Positions 26,652-36,112 of a stretch of 64,000 nt of DNA are shown here, one piece after another. Numbering within the stretch: position 1 is the stretch's first letter; the number at the start of each line of letters is the position of its first letter. The notes under the pieces are model-generated. The model did no database searches. It was given only the letters and a program-made list of their open reading frames with translations, and was not told where the DNA came from. The stretch lies in NCBI RefSeq assembly GCF_900605495.1, contig NZ_LR027591.1, positions 62,001 through 126,000 of the forward strand. Direction: 5' to 3'. This DNA comes from Bacilliculturomica massiliensis. Its GTDB lineage: Bacteria > Bacillota > Clostridia > Peptostreptococcales > Anaerovoracaceae. The position numbers were made by a program, and so were the translations under genes.

Positions 26652-28031
26652 TCAGATCAGCCCTACGATCAGGAAAGCCACCACCGACAGCACATAGCTG
26701 ATGACCGCGTAGGGAAGCGTTCCCATCATCTGATAATACGGCTTGATATCCATAGCCCGGGAGGATACCATGATCGCGTCCCCGCATACGTAGGTCGTGC
26801 TTCCGGCAGCCGACGCGCAGACCAGCGCCGCGCAGGGCAGGATCGGATCCACGCCCAGTCCGTTGGCCAGAGGAACGACGATGCCCATAAAGATCATGGC
26901 CATATCCCAGAAACCGCCCCCGAAGTAGGAATACACCGCGCAGAAGCCGAACACCAGCGCCGGCAGGAACGCGCCGTTCAGATAGGGGGCCAGCGCGTTG
27001 ACGACGAAGTCCGCCATACCGGTGGCTGTATTGACTTCCACCAGCGTCATGGTCATGGCGATGATGATGCAGATGGAGACCATGCTCAGCACGCCCTGAT
27101 AGGCGCTGTCCAGAATTCCCGTGATGGTGCTCTTCTTCTGGATCAGCATCAGGACCGCGGTCACCGCGATAGCGGCTCCGCAGCCCAGCATGACGTTTAC
27201 GTCGCTGGTCAGAGTGATCACGATCAGCACGGCCAGCGGCAGGAGGAAATTCCAGGGCTGCGCTTTCAGTCCAGTGTTTTCCTTCATGATCGCCTCGAAG
27301 TCCGGAGCGACGATCTCTTTTCCGTCCAGACTGACCTCGGCCGTGCAGACGATGCCTGTCTCCTTAGCCAGCTGAGCATGCTTTCTGGTGATCCCGATCT
27401 CGGGAATAACGCCCAGAATCACCAGAACCATGACGATCAGCGCGATCCATGCAAAGAACATGTAGGGGACAGAGGCAAAGTACGCTGCTGTGCCGCTGCC
27501 GTTCACTGTCACGCCAAAATCTTCATACAGCCCGCTGTAGAAAACGGCCCAGGTGGATATGGGCACGATGATGCACACGGGCGCGGCTGTGGAGTTGATG
27601 ATATATCCCAGGAACGTCCGGGGGATCCGATGGCTGTCGCAGACCTTTTTCATGGCTGTGGCAATGGCCATATTGTTCAGATAATCGTCCACGAAAATGA
27701 GCCAGCCCAGTATGTAGGTGATAAACAATGCCTTTCTTTTCGTGTTGGCGAATTTGCTGAGCCACATGGCGAACTCAGTGACCGCGCCGGAGGCGTCCAG
27801 CAGTGAGATCAGCATACCGAACAGGGCCAGCAGCAGGTAACAGTATCCCACCGTTCCTCCCATGAACGCTCCCTGCACCTTTTCAAGCCAGATGTTCATG
27901 AAGCCGAAGCCGCCCAGCAGCACGGAGCCGGTCATGGTGGCCGCTGTGACGGACAGCAGCATCCTCTTTGTGGTAAAGATCAATACAAACAGCACTACCA
28001 TAGGAAGCAGCGTCAATATTCCTAATTCCAT
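26652..28031 (-). CDS. NhaC-family antiporter (D-aminoacylase operon)
   Basis: A 459-residue polytopic membrane protein, about 11-12 segments. NhaC features include DDYLNNMAIATAMKKVCDSHRIPR near residue 115, STAAPVCIIVPISTWAVFYSG, and the C-terminal VCASAAGSTTYVCGDAIMVSSRAM. It starts 17 bp after the D-aminoacylase stop, with GAGGAGGAG before the ATG. Known NhaC relatives exchange Na+ for H+, and one branch (MleN) exchanges malate for lactate. Its position between two peptide/acylamino-acid hydrolases suggests import or efflux of their substrate or product rather than general pH control. That is inference. Confidence 0.88.
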   Translation of the reverse strand: MELGILTLLPMVVLFVLIFTTKRMLLSVTAATMTGSVLLGGFGFMNIWLEKVQGAFMGGTVGYCYLLLALFGMLISLLDASGAVTEFAMWLSKFANTKRKALFITYILGWLIFVDDYLNNMAIATAMKKVCDSHRIPRTFLGYIINSTAAPVCIIVPISTWAVFYSGLYEDFGVTVNGSGTAAYFASVPYMFFAWIALIVMVLVILGVIPEIGITRKHAQLAKETGIVCTAEVSLDGKEIVAPDFEAIMKENTGLKAQPWNFLLPLAVLIVITLTSDVNVMLGCGAAIAVTAVLMLIQKKSTITGILDSAYQGVLSMVSICIIIAMTMTLVEVNTATGMADFVVNALAPYLNGAFLPALVFGFCAVYSYFGGGFWDMAMIFMGIVVPLANGLGVDPILPCAALVCASAAGSTTYVCGDAIMVSSRAMDIKPYYQMMGTLPYAVISYVLSVVAFLIVGLI

Positions 28032-28048
28032 AAAAGCTCCTCCTCACA

Positions 28049-29467
28049 TTATAAGCGCCAGACTCTGGTTTGAGAAGGCATGCTTCTTCCCGGTCTGACT
28101 TCTCTGTTTACCTGGCCGCCGTCAATGACGGGCACTCCGTTGACGATAACGTATTCGATGCCGTCCGGCGCGGCCATGGGATCGCCCAGGCCGGGGAACG
28201 TGGCGTTCTCTTTCACGGTCTTCAGATCGAATATCAGAATATCCGCGTCGGCTCCGGTCCCCAGGTATCCCTTGTTTTCAATTCCAAAGAATTGGGCCGG
28301 CATCCAACTGGATTTTTTCACAAAATCCATTACGGTCAGCACATCCTGCTCTCTTACCAGTTCTCTGAGGATCTTGGGATAGCTTCCCGCGCTCTGCGGG
28401 TGGCCCAGCCCCGGCGCCAGATTGGGGAATCCGCCGTCCGTTGAGATCATGGTGTAAGGCTGTTTCAGCGCCAGAGCTACCTCGTAGGGCTTTCCCACAA
28501 AAGCGGTGACGCTTCCGTCGGGATCGTTGGCGCGCATTTCCTCAAACGTTTCTTTCGTCAGCCGCTGACCCGCATATTTTCCCGTACCGGCCAGAATGTC
28601 GTGATAAGTGCAGTCGTAGATATCCTGCCAGCCCTCGCAGAATACCTCCGAGCCCACGGGACATGCAAAGTCGCAGTAGGCCCCGCTGTCCACGCCGATC
28701 TTGTAACCCTGACGATACGCCTTCTCAATGATCTTAAGGGATTCTTCCATCATCCCCTGCCCGCACTGATAAACGTGATGAGACAATAGAACTCTGACCC
28801 CTGTGGCTTCCTGCAGCTTGATCACCTCTCTGGTTGCCTCCAGAGAATTCCATCCTCCCGCTCTGGAGTGGATCGGCATGACCTTATCATATTTGGCGGC
28901 CACCTTAGCCAGCGCCACCATCTCGTCCCACTTTGTGGCGGGCGCATATTCCAGCCCGAATGATACGCCGATAGCCCCGCCCAGCAGATCTTCCTCCGCC
29001 CAGTCCGCCATCTGCGCGATCTGTTTTTCCGTGGCGGCTTCGTAGGGGCTTGTTATCCCGGCCCGTTCTCTCAGGATCCAGGATTCCGGCGTAAGCGCCG
29101 CCGTATTGATCGGATAACCTTCGTCGTCCAGTCCTTTCAGAAATTCCGGAACCGGATAGGGCCCCAGACCGCAGGAACCCACCACGATCGACGTCACTCC
29201 CATGTTGGCCATCACGTGGGCGCTGAACAGCTGTCCGTCCGCGTGGCTGTGGGGATCGATGATGCCGGGACAGACGATCTTGCCTGCCGCGTCGATGACC
29301 CGCTTCGCTTTCAGCGGAACCCGCGTTATCCCTGCGATCTTCCCTTCCGCCACCGCCACATTAGCGATGGTCCGCATCTCGGTCTTCGGGTCGATCACCG
29401 TTCCGTTTTCGATGACGAGGTCATACTCGCGTTCAAAAAACAACCTGTCGTTTTCATTCATGTCCAT
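28049..29467 (-). CDS. N-acyl-D-amino-acid deacylase family amidohydrolase
   Basis: A 472-residue amidohydrolase that should release D-amino acids from N-acyl derivatives. It shows DLVIENGTVIDP, the metal-binding HSH in PGIIDPHSHADGQ, the Cys of VVGSCGLGPYP (a D-aminoacylase hallmark), GLEYAPA, HSRAGG, LLSHHVYQCG and the late Asp in ISTDGGFPN. ATG at 29467 has GGGAGG at 6 bases; two more ATGs lie within 6 bases either side. First gene of the operon, 61 bp downstream of a sigma-54 promoter. Together with the dipeptidase and NhaC it forms a D-amino-acid/peptide scavenging unit. Confidence 0.88.
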   Translation of the reverse strand: MDMNENDRLFFEREYDLVIENGTVIDPKTEMRTIANVAVAEGKIAGITRVPLKAKRVIDAAGKIVCPGIIDPHSHADGQLFSAHVMANMGVTSIVVGSCGLGPYPVPEFLKGLDDEGYPINTAALTPESWILRERAGITSPYEAATEKQIAQMADWAEEDLLGGAIGVSFGLEYAPATKWDEMVALAKVAAKYDKVMPIHSRAGGWNSLEATREVIKLQEATGVRVLLSHHVYQCGQGMMEESLKIIEKAYRQGYKIGVDSGAYCDFACPVGSEVFCEGWQDIYDCTYHDILAGTGKYAGQRLTKETFEEMRANDPDGSVTAFVGKPYEVALALKQPYTMISTDGGFPNLAPGLGHPQSAGSYPKILRELVREQDVLTVMDFVKKSSWMPAQFFGIENKGYLGTGADADILIFDLKTVKENATFPGLGDPMAAPDGIEYVIVNGVPVIDGGQVNREVRPGRSMPSQTRVWRL

Positions 29468-29527
29468 TTCCATCCTCCCGTCCTGCTGTGACCGCATAAA
29501 TTGTACTGTTATATCCGTTTATATATC

Positions 29528-29543
29528 GCAACATCCGTGCCAA
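29528..29543 (-). promoter_or_regulatory. Sigma-54 promoter of the D-aminoacylase operon
   Basis: Minus strand TTGGCACGGATGTTGC, a full -24/-12 match, 61 bp upstream of the start at 29467. A GACAG-GT-CTGTC inverted repeat at 29617-29628 and TGCAA-N4-TTGCA near 29660 are possible activator sites. Confidence 0.9.
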
Positions 29544-29684
29544 TCCACGGCTCCGGACTACAGAAATTTTTTACTCCTTTAAAGCGTTATAACTCTGCGC
29601 TTTTTCGCCCTTATTCGACAGGTCTGTCCTCCGCCCCGGACGCCGATTCTGTCGCCGCAGCGATTTTTTGCAAGAATTTGCACG

Positions 29685-29735
29685 CAAAAAAATGCAGACG
29701 CGAAAATGTTTGCACATCTGTATTCCCGTCTGCAT
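29685..29735 (-). terminator. Terminator of the PAS activator gene
   Basis: On the minus strand ATGCAGACG (29735-29727) pairs with CGTCTGCAT (29700-29692) across 26 nt and is followed by seven T residues. It separates the activator gene from the sigma-54 promoter of its likely target. Confidence 0.7.
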
Positions 29736-29832
29736 CTTCCTTATCCGCTTCTTTCCCGCTCCCTATTCTGTATATCCCGCCCTGAACCCACAGGCGTCCC
29801 AGGTCTGATCAGTCCAAATTCCAGCGCTGCCT

Positions 29833-31542
29833 TCATTCGATCTTATTGTAAACGCTGCGCACGGAAATGTTCAGTTCCCGGGCTGTCTTCGTTTTGTTTC
29901 CGCCGTTTCGCAGCAGCGCCTCCCGCACATATTTTCTCTCAAATTCTTTCACCGCCTCGTTCAGCGTCGACCCGTGTTCCACGCTCATGGCGCACACCTC
30001 CGTATCCCCGGCGCCGTGTCTGGTCCCCTTGGCGGGCAGATGACGTGCCTCGATCACCAGATCGTCCTGATCCATATCGATGATAGTCCTGCCGATATAG
30101 TTTCCCAGCTCCCGGACGTTGCCCTTCCAGGAATAGCTTTTCAGGACTTCCACCGCCTCCTCCGTGATCCCCCGGATCTGCCTGCCGTACTCGTCGTTAT
30201 ATTTTTTGATCATGTGCTCCGCCAGTATGCGCATATCCTCTTTCCTGCTGCGAAGGGGCGGTATCTCCACCGGCACCATGTTCAGCCTGTAATAGAGATC
30301 TTCCCGGAACCTGCCCTGGCGGATCTCTTCCTCCAGATCGATATTTGTGGCGGCGATCACTCTCACATCCACGCTGATAGGCTCGGAGGCCCCTACCCGT
30401 ATCAGCTCCTTCTCCTGCAGCACCCGCAGCATCTTTGCCTGCAGGGTCAGACTCATCTTCCCGATCTCGTCCAGAAAGATCGTCCCGTGGTCCGCCTGTT
30501 CAAAATATCCCGCTCTGCCTGTCTTTTTCGCTCCTGTAAACGCGCCCTCCACATATCCGAACAGTTCGCTTTCCAGCAACGCCTCGCTGATGGCCGCGCA
30601 GTTGACGCGAATGAAGGGCATGAGAGCCCTGTCGCTTCCATTGTGGATCGCGTGGGCAAATATCTCCTTCCCGGTTCCGCTTTCGCCCATCAGCAAAACA
30701 GTGGCCGGCGTTTTGGCCGCCCTTTTCGCTTTCTCCACAGCCTGGGTCAGCTCTCTGCTGCAGCCCAGAATATCGTCGAAGATATATTTCCCCTCGATCT
30801 CCCGAATGACCTGTTTGGCTTTGTCCAGCTCCCTCGTCAGGCTGAGCAGTTCCGTCAGATCGTGGGCCACCGCCACGCTGCCGGACAGCTTGCCGTCCAC
30901 AATGATCGGCGCCCCGTGTGCGATGATCTCCTTTCGCTTCTTGCCCACGAACATGTGAAATCCCCGTTTCTCACATCCTGATTCCAGCACGGCCCGGTGC
31001 ACGCTCGCCCCTTCACAGTCCAGCTCGCAGGGCTGGCCGATACAGTCCGACAGCTCCGAACCCAGTAGATTGGCGTAGGCCTGATTCATCATGACGACAA
31101 CGCCGTTCTGGTTCGTCACGGAGATAGCGTCCTGCGCAGCGGAAAATATGGCTTCCATCATACTTTGCATCTCTTCCAGCCGGTCTACCTCCGACGAAAG
31201 CTCCAGCAGCTGGGGCAGCTCCTTAAAAACAGCCACGGCCCCCTCTACTTTTCCTTCCTCATCCCAGATAGGCATGCGGCTGGTGACCAGCGTCAATTCG
31301 TCGTCGATCTTAATGCTGTGATTGATCTCCGCCGTACCGCTGGTGATCACCTGAGGCATCCTGGCCTTCGGCGTCACGTCCACGATATGCTCGCCTTCGT
31401 AAGATCTGTCCTGCAGCCTGAAAAACCGCTTCGCCGCTTTGTTGAACAATATGATCCTGCCGTCCTGATCCACGGCTGCAATGCCGTCGTAGGTGGAATC
31501 CAGTATTTTTAATAATTTTTCTAATGTGATCCGGGATCTCAC
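29833..31542 (-). CDS. Sigma-54-dependent activator with two PAS domains
   Basis: A 569-residue enhancer-binding protein. Two PAS domains (about residues 12-120: [21 protein letters not shown]; and 125-240: [18 protein letters not shown]) precede the AAA+ domain with GESGTGKE (about 284), canonical GAFTGA (about 332) and a C-terminal Fis-type HTH ([23 protein letters not shown]) that ends almost immediately. The GTG at 31542 was chosen because AGGAGG lies 9 bases before it; the upstream ATG at 31569 has a weaker site. It is 365 bp upstream of the D-aminoacylase operon on the same strand and is its probable activator. Confidence 0.92.
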   Translation of the reverse strand: MRSRITLEKLLKILDSTYDGIAAVDQDGRIILFNKAAKRFFRLQDRSYEGEHIVDVTPKARMPQVITSGTAEINHSIKIDDELTLVTSRMPIWDEEGKVEGAVAVFKELPQLLELSSEVDRLEEMQSMMEAIFSAAQDAISVTNQNGVVVMMNQAYANLLGSELSDCIGQPCELDCEGASVHRAVLESGCEKRGFHMFVGKKRKEIIAHGAPIIVDGKLSGSVAVAHDLTELLSLTRELDKAKQVIREIEGKYIFDDILGCSRELTQAVEKAKRAAKTPATVLLMGESGTGKEIFAHAIHNGSDRALMPFIRVNCAAISEALLESELFGYVEGAFTGAKKTGRAGYFEQADHGTIFLDEIGKMSLTLQAKMLRVLQEKELIRVGASEPISVDVRVIAATNIDLEEEIRQGRFREDLYYRLNMVPVEIPPLRSRKEDMRILAEHMIKKYNDEYGRQIRGITEEAVEVLKSYSWKGNVRELGNYIGRTIIDMDQDDLVIEARHLPAKGTRHGAGDTEVCAMSVEHGSTLNEAVKEFERKYVREALLRNGGNKTKTARELNISVRSVYNKIE

Positions 31543-31877
31543 TGCCCTTCCCCTCCTGCCGCGGCCCATGCAATGAAACAGCCTCGCCGCGCTTTTATAT
31601 TATTTGTATCATAACAGAGTCCGGGACCGGAAACAAGGCCGTAAGCCTGCGCTCAGGACATAAAGTCCATTCTTCAGCCATTCCGCGCCATCCCGTTTCC
31701 TGTGCTCAAAACCACGGGCAGCAGCTATCGCTCCCATCATTATGATGTATACACAAATACCAAGCAGCCGGGCGACCGGCCCGGTTGTCAAGCCGCCCTT
31801 ACATCTGCATGGGCCGTTATTTGACATTTCCGCACGCTGATATTAGAATTGATCTATCCCAAAGGAGGAATGAGCAT
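31543..31877. other. Divergent intergenic stretch
   Basis: No gene. It holds the promoter of the small protein at 31878 and presumably that of the PAS activator. No inverted repeat stands out. Confidence 0.4.
31821..31849 (+). promoter_or_regulatory. Sigma-70-type promoter
   Basis: TTGACA (31821-31826), 17-bp spacer, TAGAAT (31844-31849), close to consensus, 28 bp before the start codon of the gene at 31878. Confidence 0.75.
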
Positions 31878-32339
31878 ATGCAGGATTTTATCAAAGCTTT
31901 GACCAGTGAAGGAAAAAACACAGCGCTGCCCGAAGAGTTTAATTATTTTGGGAAACTGATCGGCAGCTGGCAGATCGACTATATTGAGAGCAGCGATCCC
32001 CGCCCGATCAAAGGCGAATGGCATTTTTCATGGGTCCTTGAGGGCATGGCAATACAGGACGTTATTATCCTGCCTGATTACGAATACGGAACATCACTTC
32101 GTATTTTCAATCCTGATACACACGCCTGGGATGTTGCTTATGGCTATACGGGAAAGATCATACGCCTTGAAGCAAGAAAACAAGGTGAAATGATCATTCT
32201 TACATATACGAATGATGAAAGCAGAAAGTGGGTTTTTGTCAAAATCGACCAAAATACATTTCACTGGCAAAATGTCACTGTAAAAGATAACGGCGAATGG
32301 CATATCAATGCAGAAATACATGCGAAACGCATGGGATGA
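31878..32339 (+). CDS. Small soluble protein, possibly a lipocalin-like/DUF1579-type fold
   Basis: A 153-residue cytoplasmic protein without signal peptide. The middle consists of alternating beta strands (GKLIGSWQIDYIES, GEWHFSWVLEGMAIQDVIIL, YGTSLRIFNPDTHAWDVAYGY, MIILTYTNDESRKWVFVKI), the pattern of a beta-barrel lipid- or ligand-binding fold such as the DUF1579 group. I cannot assign a function. AAAGGAGG lies 9 bases before the ATG. The gene is AT-richer than its neighbours and stands alone, suggesting recent acquisition. Confidence 0.7.
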   Translation: MQDFIKALTSEGKNTALPEEFNYFGKLIGSWQIDYIESSDPRPIKGEWHFSWVLEGMAIQDVIILPDYEYGTSLRIFNPDTHAWDVAYGYTGKIIRLEARKQGEMIILTYTNDESRKWVFVKIDQNTFHWQNVTVKDNGEWHINAEIHAKRMG

Positions 32340-32432
32340 TCACAGGCCGAACTGCATCAACTTTCGGCCTGTAAGGCTGATCTATGCGCCTAATAGGATT
32401 AAGGCATACTACGCCGTCTCCCATTAAGGCCA

Positions 32433-32475
32433 TAAAAAAACAGATGAAAACGGCTTTTCCTCCATTTCCATCTGT
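32433..32475 (-). terminator. Terminator of tdh-kbl
   Basis: Minus strand ACAGATG ... CATCTGT followed by seven T residues, 48 bp after the kbl stop. Confidence 0.75.
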
Positions 32476-32522
32476 CCGCATCTTCCGTCGCCCGCCTGTA
32501 GCATCCGTCTAGACGCCCGTCC

Positions 32523-33704
32523 TCAGATCCCCATATCTTTCTTCACCTTGGCAAAACATTCCACGGCGCGATCCAGATCTTCCTTCGTGTGAGCCGCTGA
32601 GATCTGCGTCCGGATCCGCGCTTTGCCCTGAGGCACCACCGGATAGCAGAAACCGATGACATAAACGCCCAGATCAAGCATTCTAGCCGCAAATTCAGTG
32701 GCCGTCTTCGCATCGTAGAGCATGATCGCCACGATCGGATGATCGCTCTCGATGATGTCAAAACCCACGCTCTGAATTTTTTGTCTGAAATATGCGGCGT
32801 TCTCGTGCACCCTGTCCCTGTATTCCGTGGAACGCTCCAGGATCTCAAGGGTCTTCACCGCTCCCGCCGCGATGGAGGGGGCCAGAGTGTTGGAAAACAG
32901 GTAGGGCCTGCTCTTCTGCCGCAGCAAGGCCACGATCTCGCGGCGCGCGCTGGTATATCCGCCGCTGGCTCCGCCCAGGGCCTTGCCCAGCGTCCCTGTG
33001 ATGATGTCGACTCTGCCCGCCACGCCGCAGTGTTCCGGCGTACCTTTTCCTTTTGCTCCCATAAAGCCCACGGCGTGACTGTCGTCCACCATGACCAGAG
33101 CGTCGTATTTATCCGCCAGATCACAGATGGATCTCAGGTCCGCCACGATGCCGTCCATGGAAAAGACGCCGTCGGTGGCGATCAGACGGATCCTGGCGCC
33201 GGCAGCCTCCTGCAGGCATTTCTCCAGTTCCGCCATGTCGTTGTTTTTATAGCGCATGCGCCTGGCTCTGCACAGACGCACGCCGTCGATGATGCTGGCG
33301 TGGTTCAGCTCGTCGCTGATCACCACGTCTTCCTCTGTCAGCAGCGTCTCGAAGAGACCGCCGTTGGCGTCGAAGCAGGATGAATACAGGATCGTGTCTT
33401 CCATTCCCAGGAAAGAGGACAGTTTCGCTTCCAGTTCTTTATGGACGTCCTGCGTTCCGCAGATGAACCGGACGGAGGACAAGCCGTAGCCGTGAGCGCC
33501 GTAACTCTCTTTAGCCGCCTGAATGATCTCCGGGTTGTCCGCCAGACCCAGATAATTGTTGGCGCACATGTTGATCACATTTTTAACCTTCGTGGTGTCG
33601 ATCCTGCTGCGCTGGGGCGTTACGATGATCCGTTCTTCTTTATAGGTGCCGTCGGCCTTTGACGCCTCGACTATATCATTAAAGTAGCGCAATGCCTGTT
33701 TCAT
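32523..33704 (-). CDS. kbl: Glycine C-acetyltransferase (2-amino-3-ketobutyrate CoA ligase)
   Basis: A PLP enzyme that cleaves 2-amino-3-ketobutyrate with CoA into glycine and acetyl-CoA, the second step of threonine degradation. The 393-residue protein has [14 protein letters not shown], the Asp/His of [13 protein letters not shown] and the PLP Lys in [14 protein letters not shown] (about residue 240). It starts 3 bp after the tdh stop codon, with GGAGGAATAGAAA before ATG. The order tdh-kbl is a tight operon. The glycine produced could feed a glycine reductase, whose component B-like genes lie at 54.3-56.9 kb. Confidence 0.95.
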   Translation of the reverse strand: MKQALRYFNDIVEASKADGTYKEERIIVTPQRSRIDTTKVKNVINMCANNYLGLADNPEIIQAAKESYGAHGYGLSSVRFICGTQDVHKELEAKLSSFLGMEDTILYSSCFDANGGLFETLLTEEDVVISDELNHASIIDGVRLCRARRMRYKNNDMAELEKCLQEAAGARIRLIATDGVFSMDGIVADLRSICDLADKYDALVMVDDSHAVGFMGAKGKGTPEHCGVAGRVDIITGTLGKALGGASGGYTSARREIVALLRQKSRPYLFSNTLAPSIAAGAVKTLEILERSTEYRDRVHENAAYFRQKIQSVGFDIIESDHPIVAIMLYDAKTATEFAARMLDLGVYVIGFCYPVVPQGKARIRTQISAAHTKEDLDRAVECFAKVKKDMGI

Positions 33705-33707
33705 TTT

Positions 33708-34766
33708 CTATTCCTCCCTGCCTGCTCCGGTCCAGTCCAGCACCACTTTCCCGCACATGCCGCTGTTCATGACGTCGAAGCCTTTCTGAAAATCCCGAAA
33801 GTCGAATTTGTGTGTGATGATCTTCTCGATGTGGAGACCGCTGTTCAGCATCGCCATCATCTTATACCATGTCTCAAAGATCTCGCGGCCGTAGATACCC
33901 TTGATCTCCAGGCAGTTCCAGACGATCTTGTTCCAGGGCACCACCGTCTCGCCCGACTGGATCCCCAGCACCGCGATCTTGCCGCCGTTGTACATGCTGT
34001 TGATCATCATATTGAAAGCGTTGCTGTTTCCGGACATCTCAAGTCCCACGTCAAATCCCTCGTGAATGTGCAGCTCCGCCATGGTGTCCTCCAGCTTCTC
34101 CTTCGACACGTTGACCGTGTGCACGTCGCTGATGGAGCGGGCCAGTTCCAGCCGATAATCGTTCACGTCTGTGATGACCACGTTTCTCGCCCCGATATGG
34201 CAGCAGATAGCGGCGGCCATAATGCCGATGGGACCGGCTCCTGTGATCAGCACGTCTTCCCCGATCACATTGTAGGTGAGGGCCGTATGAACGGCATTTC
34301 CCAGGGGGTCGAAGGAGGAACAGAGTTCCTCGGAGATCCCCGGCTCGCATTTGATCACGTTGGTCTGGGGGATCACCAGATATTCCGCAAAGGCCCCGTC
34401 CCGGTTCACGCCCACTCCTACGGTATTCTTGCACAGGTGCCGCTTTCCCGCCTTGCAGTTTCTGCAGTGACCGCAGACGATATGCCCCTCCCCGGACACG
34501 ATATCTCCGATCTCAAAACCGTTGACGCTGCTTCCCATCTCCACGATCTCGCCCACAAACTCGTGGCCGATGGTCATCGGTGTTTTGATCGTCTCCTGGG
34601 ACCATTGATCCCAATTGTAGATGTGCAGATCTGTGCCGCAGATCGAAGTGTAATGGATCTTGATCTTCACATCATCCCTTCCCGTTTTCGGGATATCCAC
34701 TTCCGTCAGCGCCAGACCGCTGCCCGGCGCCTCTTTTACCAGCGCGTACATCTTTCCCTGTTTCAT
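33708..34766 (-). CDS. tdh: L-threonine 3-dehydrogenase
   Basis: A zinc-dependent medium-chain dehydrogenase (352 residues) that oxidises threonine to 2-amino-3-ketobutyrate with NAD. It shows the zinc-site [25 protein letters not shown], the four-Cys structural zinc loop [19 protein letters not shown] and the Rossmann motif [20 protein letters not shown] precedes the ATG at 34766. The promoter and a perfect 8-bp inverted repeat lie upstream, so the operon is probably controlled by a repressor bound just downstream of -10. Confidence 0.95.
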   Translation of the reverse strand: MKQGKMYALVKEAPGSGLALTEVDIPKTGRDDVKIKIHYTSICGTDLHIYNWDQWSQETIKTPMTIGHEFVGEIVEMGSSVNGFEIGDIVSGEGHIVCGHCRNCKAGKRHLCKNTVGVGVNRDGAFAEYLVIPQTNVIKCEPGISEELCSSFDPLGNAVHTALTYNVIGEDVLITGAGPIGIMAAAICCHIGARNVVITDVNDYRLELARSISDVHTVNVSKEKLEDTMAELHIHEGFDVGLEMSGNSNAFNMMINSMYNGGKIAVLGIQSGETVVPWNKIVWNCLEIKGIYGREIFETWYKMMAMLNSGLHIEKIITHKFDFRDFQKGFDVMNSGMCGKVVLDWTGAGREE

Positions 34767-34813
34767 GTCCGTTTTCCCTCCGGTTCTCCCACAAAAGAAA
34801 ATGTATTTTATAC

Positions 34814-34841
34814 GAGGACACTTTTCTCGTTTTGTGTCCTC
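34814..34841. promoter_or_regulatory. Operator-like inverted repeat before tdh
   Basis: GAGGACAC (34814-34821) and GTGTCCTC (34834-34841) form a perfect 8-bp inverted repeat with a 12-bp spacer. It lies just downstream of the tdh -10 element, a classical repressor position. Confidence 0.6.
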
Positions 34842-34852
34842 AACTCACGCAC

Positions 34853-34881
34853 ATAATATCACGGCTGTTTTAGAATTGCAA
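34853..34881 (-). promoter_or_regulatory. Sigma-70-type promoter of tdh-kbl
   Basis: Minus strand TTGCAA (34881-34876), 17-bp spacer, TATTAT (34858-34853). A weaker divergent promoter for the ACT protein, TTGCAA-17-TAGTCT, lies at 34903-34931 on the plus strand. Confidence 0.6.
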
Positions 34882-34970
34882 TCGTTTTCTGAATATTTCT
34901 TCTTGCAATTTATCCGTGCCTGTGGTAGTCTGTTCTCCGTAAAAAAACAGCCGTTTTCAAGAGGTATACA

Positions 34971-35423
34971 ATGAAATCCAATTCGACGAAATCAAACGCT
35001 TATCTGATCGTGGACAAAAAGGTGCTGCCGGAGGTGTACGAAAAAGTTCTCTACGCCAACGCTCTCCTGGAGAGCGGAGAGGCCGCCAGCACCTCGGAGG
35101 CCGTCCGGCTTGCCGGTATATCGCGCAGCGTCTACTATAAGTACAAAGACTGCATCCATCCCTATACGAAGAAGGACTCCTCCGGCATTCTGACAGTCCA
35201 GGTGATTCTCCTGGACCGCCCCGGCATCCTGGTCAATTTTCTGTCCGTCTTCTACGAGGCCAACGCAAATATCCTCACGGTGAACCAGAGCATCCCCGTA
35301 AAGGACCGGGCCTTTGTCTCTGTCTCCGCCCGTGCTGAGCATCTGAATATTGAGCTGGACGAACTGCTGGCCAGACTAAAGGCCGTGAAAGGCGTTCTTA
35401 AGATCGACAGTATTGTCGACTGA
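34971..35423 (+). CDS. ACT domain-containing protein (UPF0735/PheB type)
   Basis: A 150-residue protein with an N-terminal helix-rich segment containing a helix-turn-helix-like stretch (STSEAVRLAGISRSVYYKYKD, about residues 38-58) and a C-terminal ACT domain (about 68-146: TVQVILLDRPGILVNFLSVFYEANANILTVNQS). ACT domains bind amino acids. The family (UPF0735, formerly PheB) is often next to homoserine/threonine genes in Firmicutes. Here it is divergent from tdh-kbl, so it could be the threonine- or serine-sensing regulator that binds the inverted repeat at 34814. That link is inference. No strong Shine-Dalgarno is visible; ATG follows AAGAGGTATACA. Confidence 0.85.
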   Translation: MKSNSTKSNAYLIVDKKVLPEVYEKVLYANALLESGEAASTSEAVRLAGISRSVYYKYKDCIHPYTKKDSSGILTVQVILLDRPGILVNFLSVFYEANANILTVNQSIPVKDRAFVSVSARAEHLNIELDELLARLKAVKGVLKIDSIVD

Positions 35424-35467
35424 CCGGCCGTCTCTGCCCCTCTGCAGGCGAAACAGGCCGCGAAACG

Positions 35468-35519
35468 AAAAAGCCCCGCACTTCCTGTCATCCCGACAGG
35501 CTGCGAGGCCTTCTTTTTT
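35468..35519. terminator. Bidirectional terminator between the two ACT genes
   Basis: A long hairpin with GACAGG/CCTGTC at the top and AAGCC/GGCTT-type base, A-run on one side and T-run on the other, serving the convergent genes ending at 35423 and 35518. Confidence 0.8.
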
Positions 35520-35928
35520 ATTCGATCACTTTGATGCCGTTGTCTTTGAGCACGCCTACCGCCCGTTCCATGTCGCTGGTCTTCAGCACGATGTACGGCA
35601 GCTCATGTCTGCGCATCACGTAAGAGTAGATGTACTCGATATTAATGTCGTTGTCGGCCAGAATGTGGAAGATCTCATCCAGGCTGCCGGGCTTATCCTC
35701 CGGCTCCACGGCGATCACGTCGCTGACCTTGGCCACGAAGCCTTCCGACTTCAGCATGTCAAGGGTCTTTTCCGCGTCGTCCACCACCAGACGAAGTATG
35801 CCGAACTCCGTGGTGTCGAAAACGGAGATGGCGCGAATATCAATTCCGTTTTCACGCAGCTTGCTGGTCAGCCTGGCCAGCGTTCCTTTTCTGTTTGGTA
35901 TAAAAATCGAGATCTGCTTGATCAACAT
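35518..35928 (-). CDS. Tandem-ACT amino-acid-binding protein
   Basis: A 136-residue protein made of two ACT domains (about residues 3-65, KQISIFIPNRKGTLARLTSKL; and 70-134, VIAVEPEDKPGSLDEIFHILADNDINIEYIYSYV). It probably binds an amino acid. This small protein very commonly follows phenylacetate-CoA ligase and indolepyruvate oxidoreductase genes (paaK, iorAB) in anaerobes, as it does here downstream of the ligase. GAAAGGAGG precedes ATG. A regulatory subunit or sensor for aromatic or branched-chain amino-acid fermentation is the likely role. Confidence 0.88.
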   Translation of the reverse strand: MLIKQISIFIPNRKGTLARLTSKLRENGIDIRAISVFDTTEFGILRLVVDDAEKTLDMLKSEGFVAKVSDVIAVEPEDKPGSLDEIFHILADNDINIEYIYSYVMRRHELPYIVLKTSDMERAVGVLKDNGIKVIE

Positions 35929-36112
35929 GGTACGTCCTCCTTTCGGTGCGAAGGGATCTGACCGCGGCAGCTGCCGGAAAAAAATCCGGACGATCCGCGA
36001 TCTCTGTATGAATCCATTTTACACGTTCCCGCGCCTGGGCGCAATACGGCCGGCCGCATTTTCACCCTGCCGGTGAAACGACCCGTTTCCGCCGTCGGAT
36101 CTCCGGCTCCGC

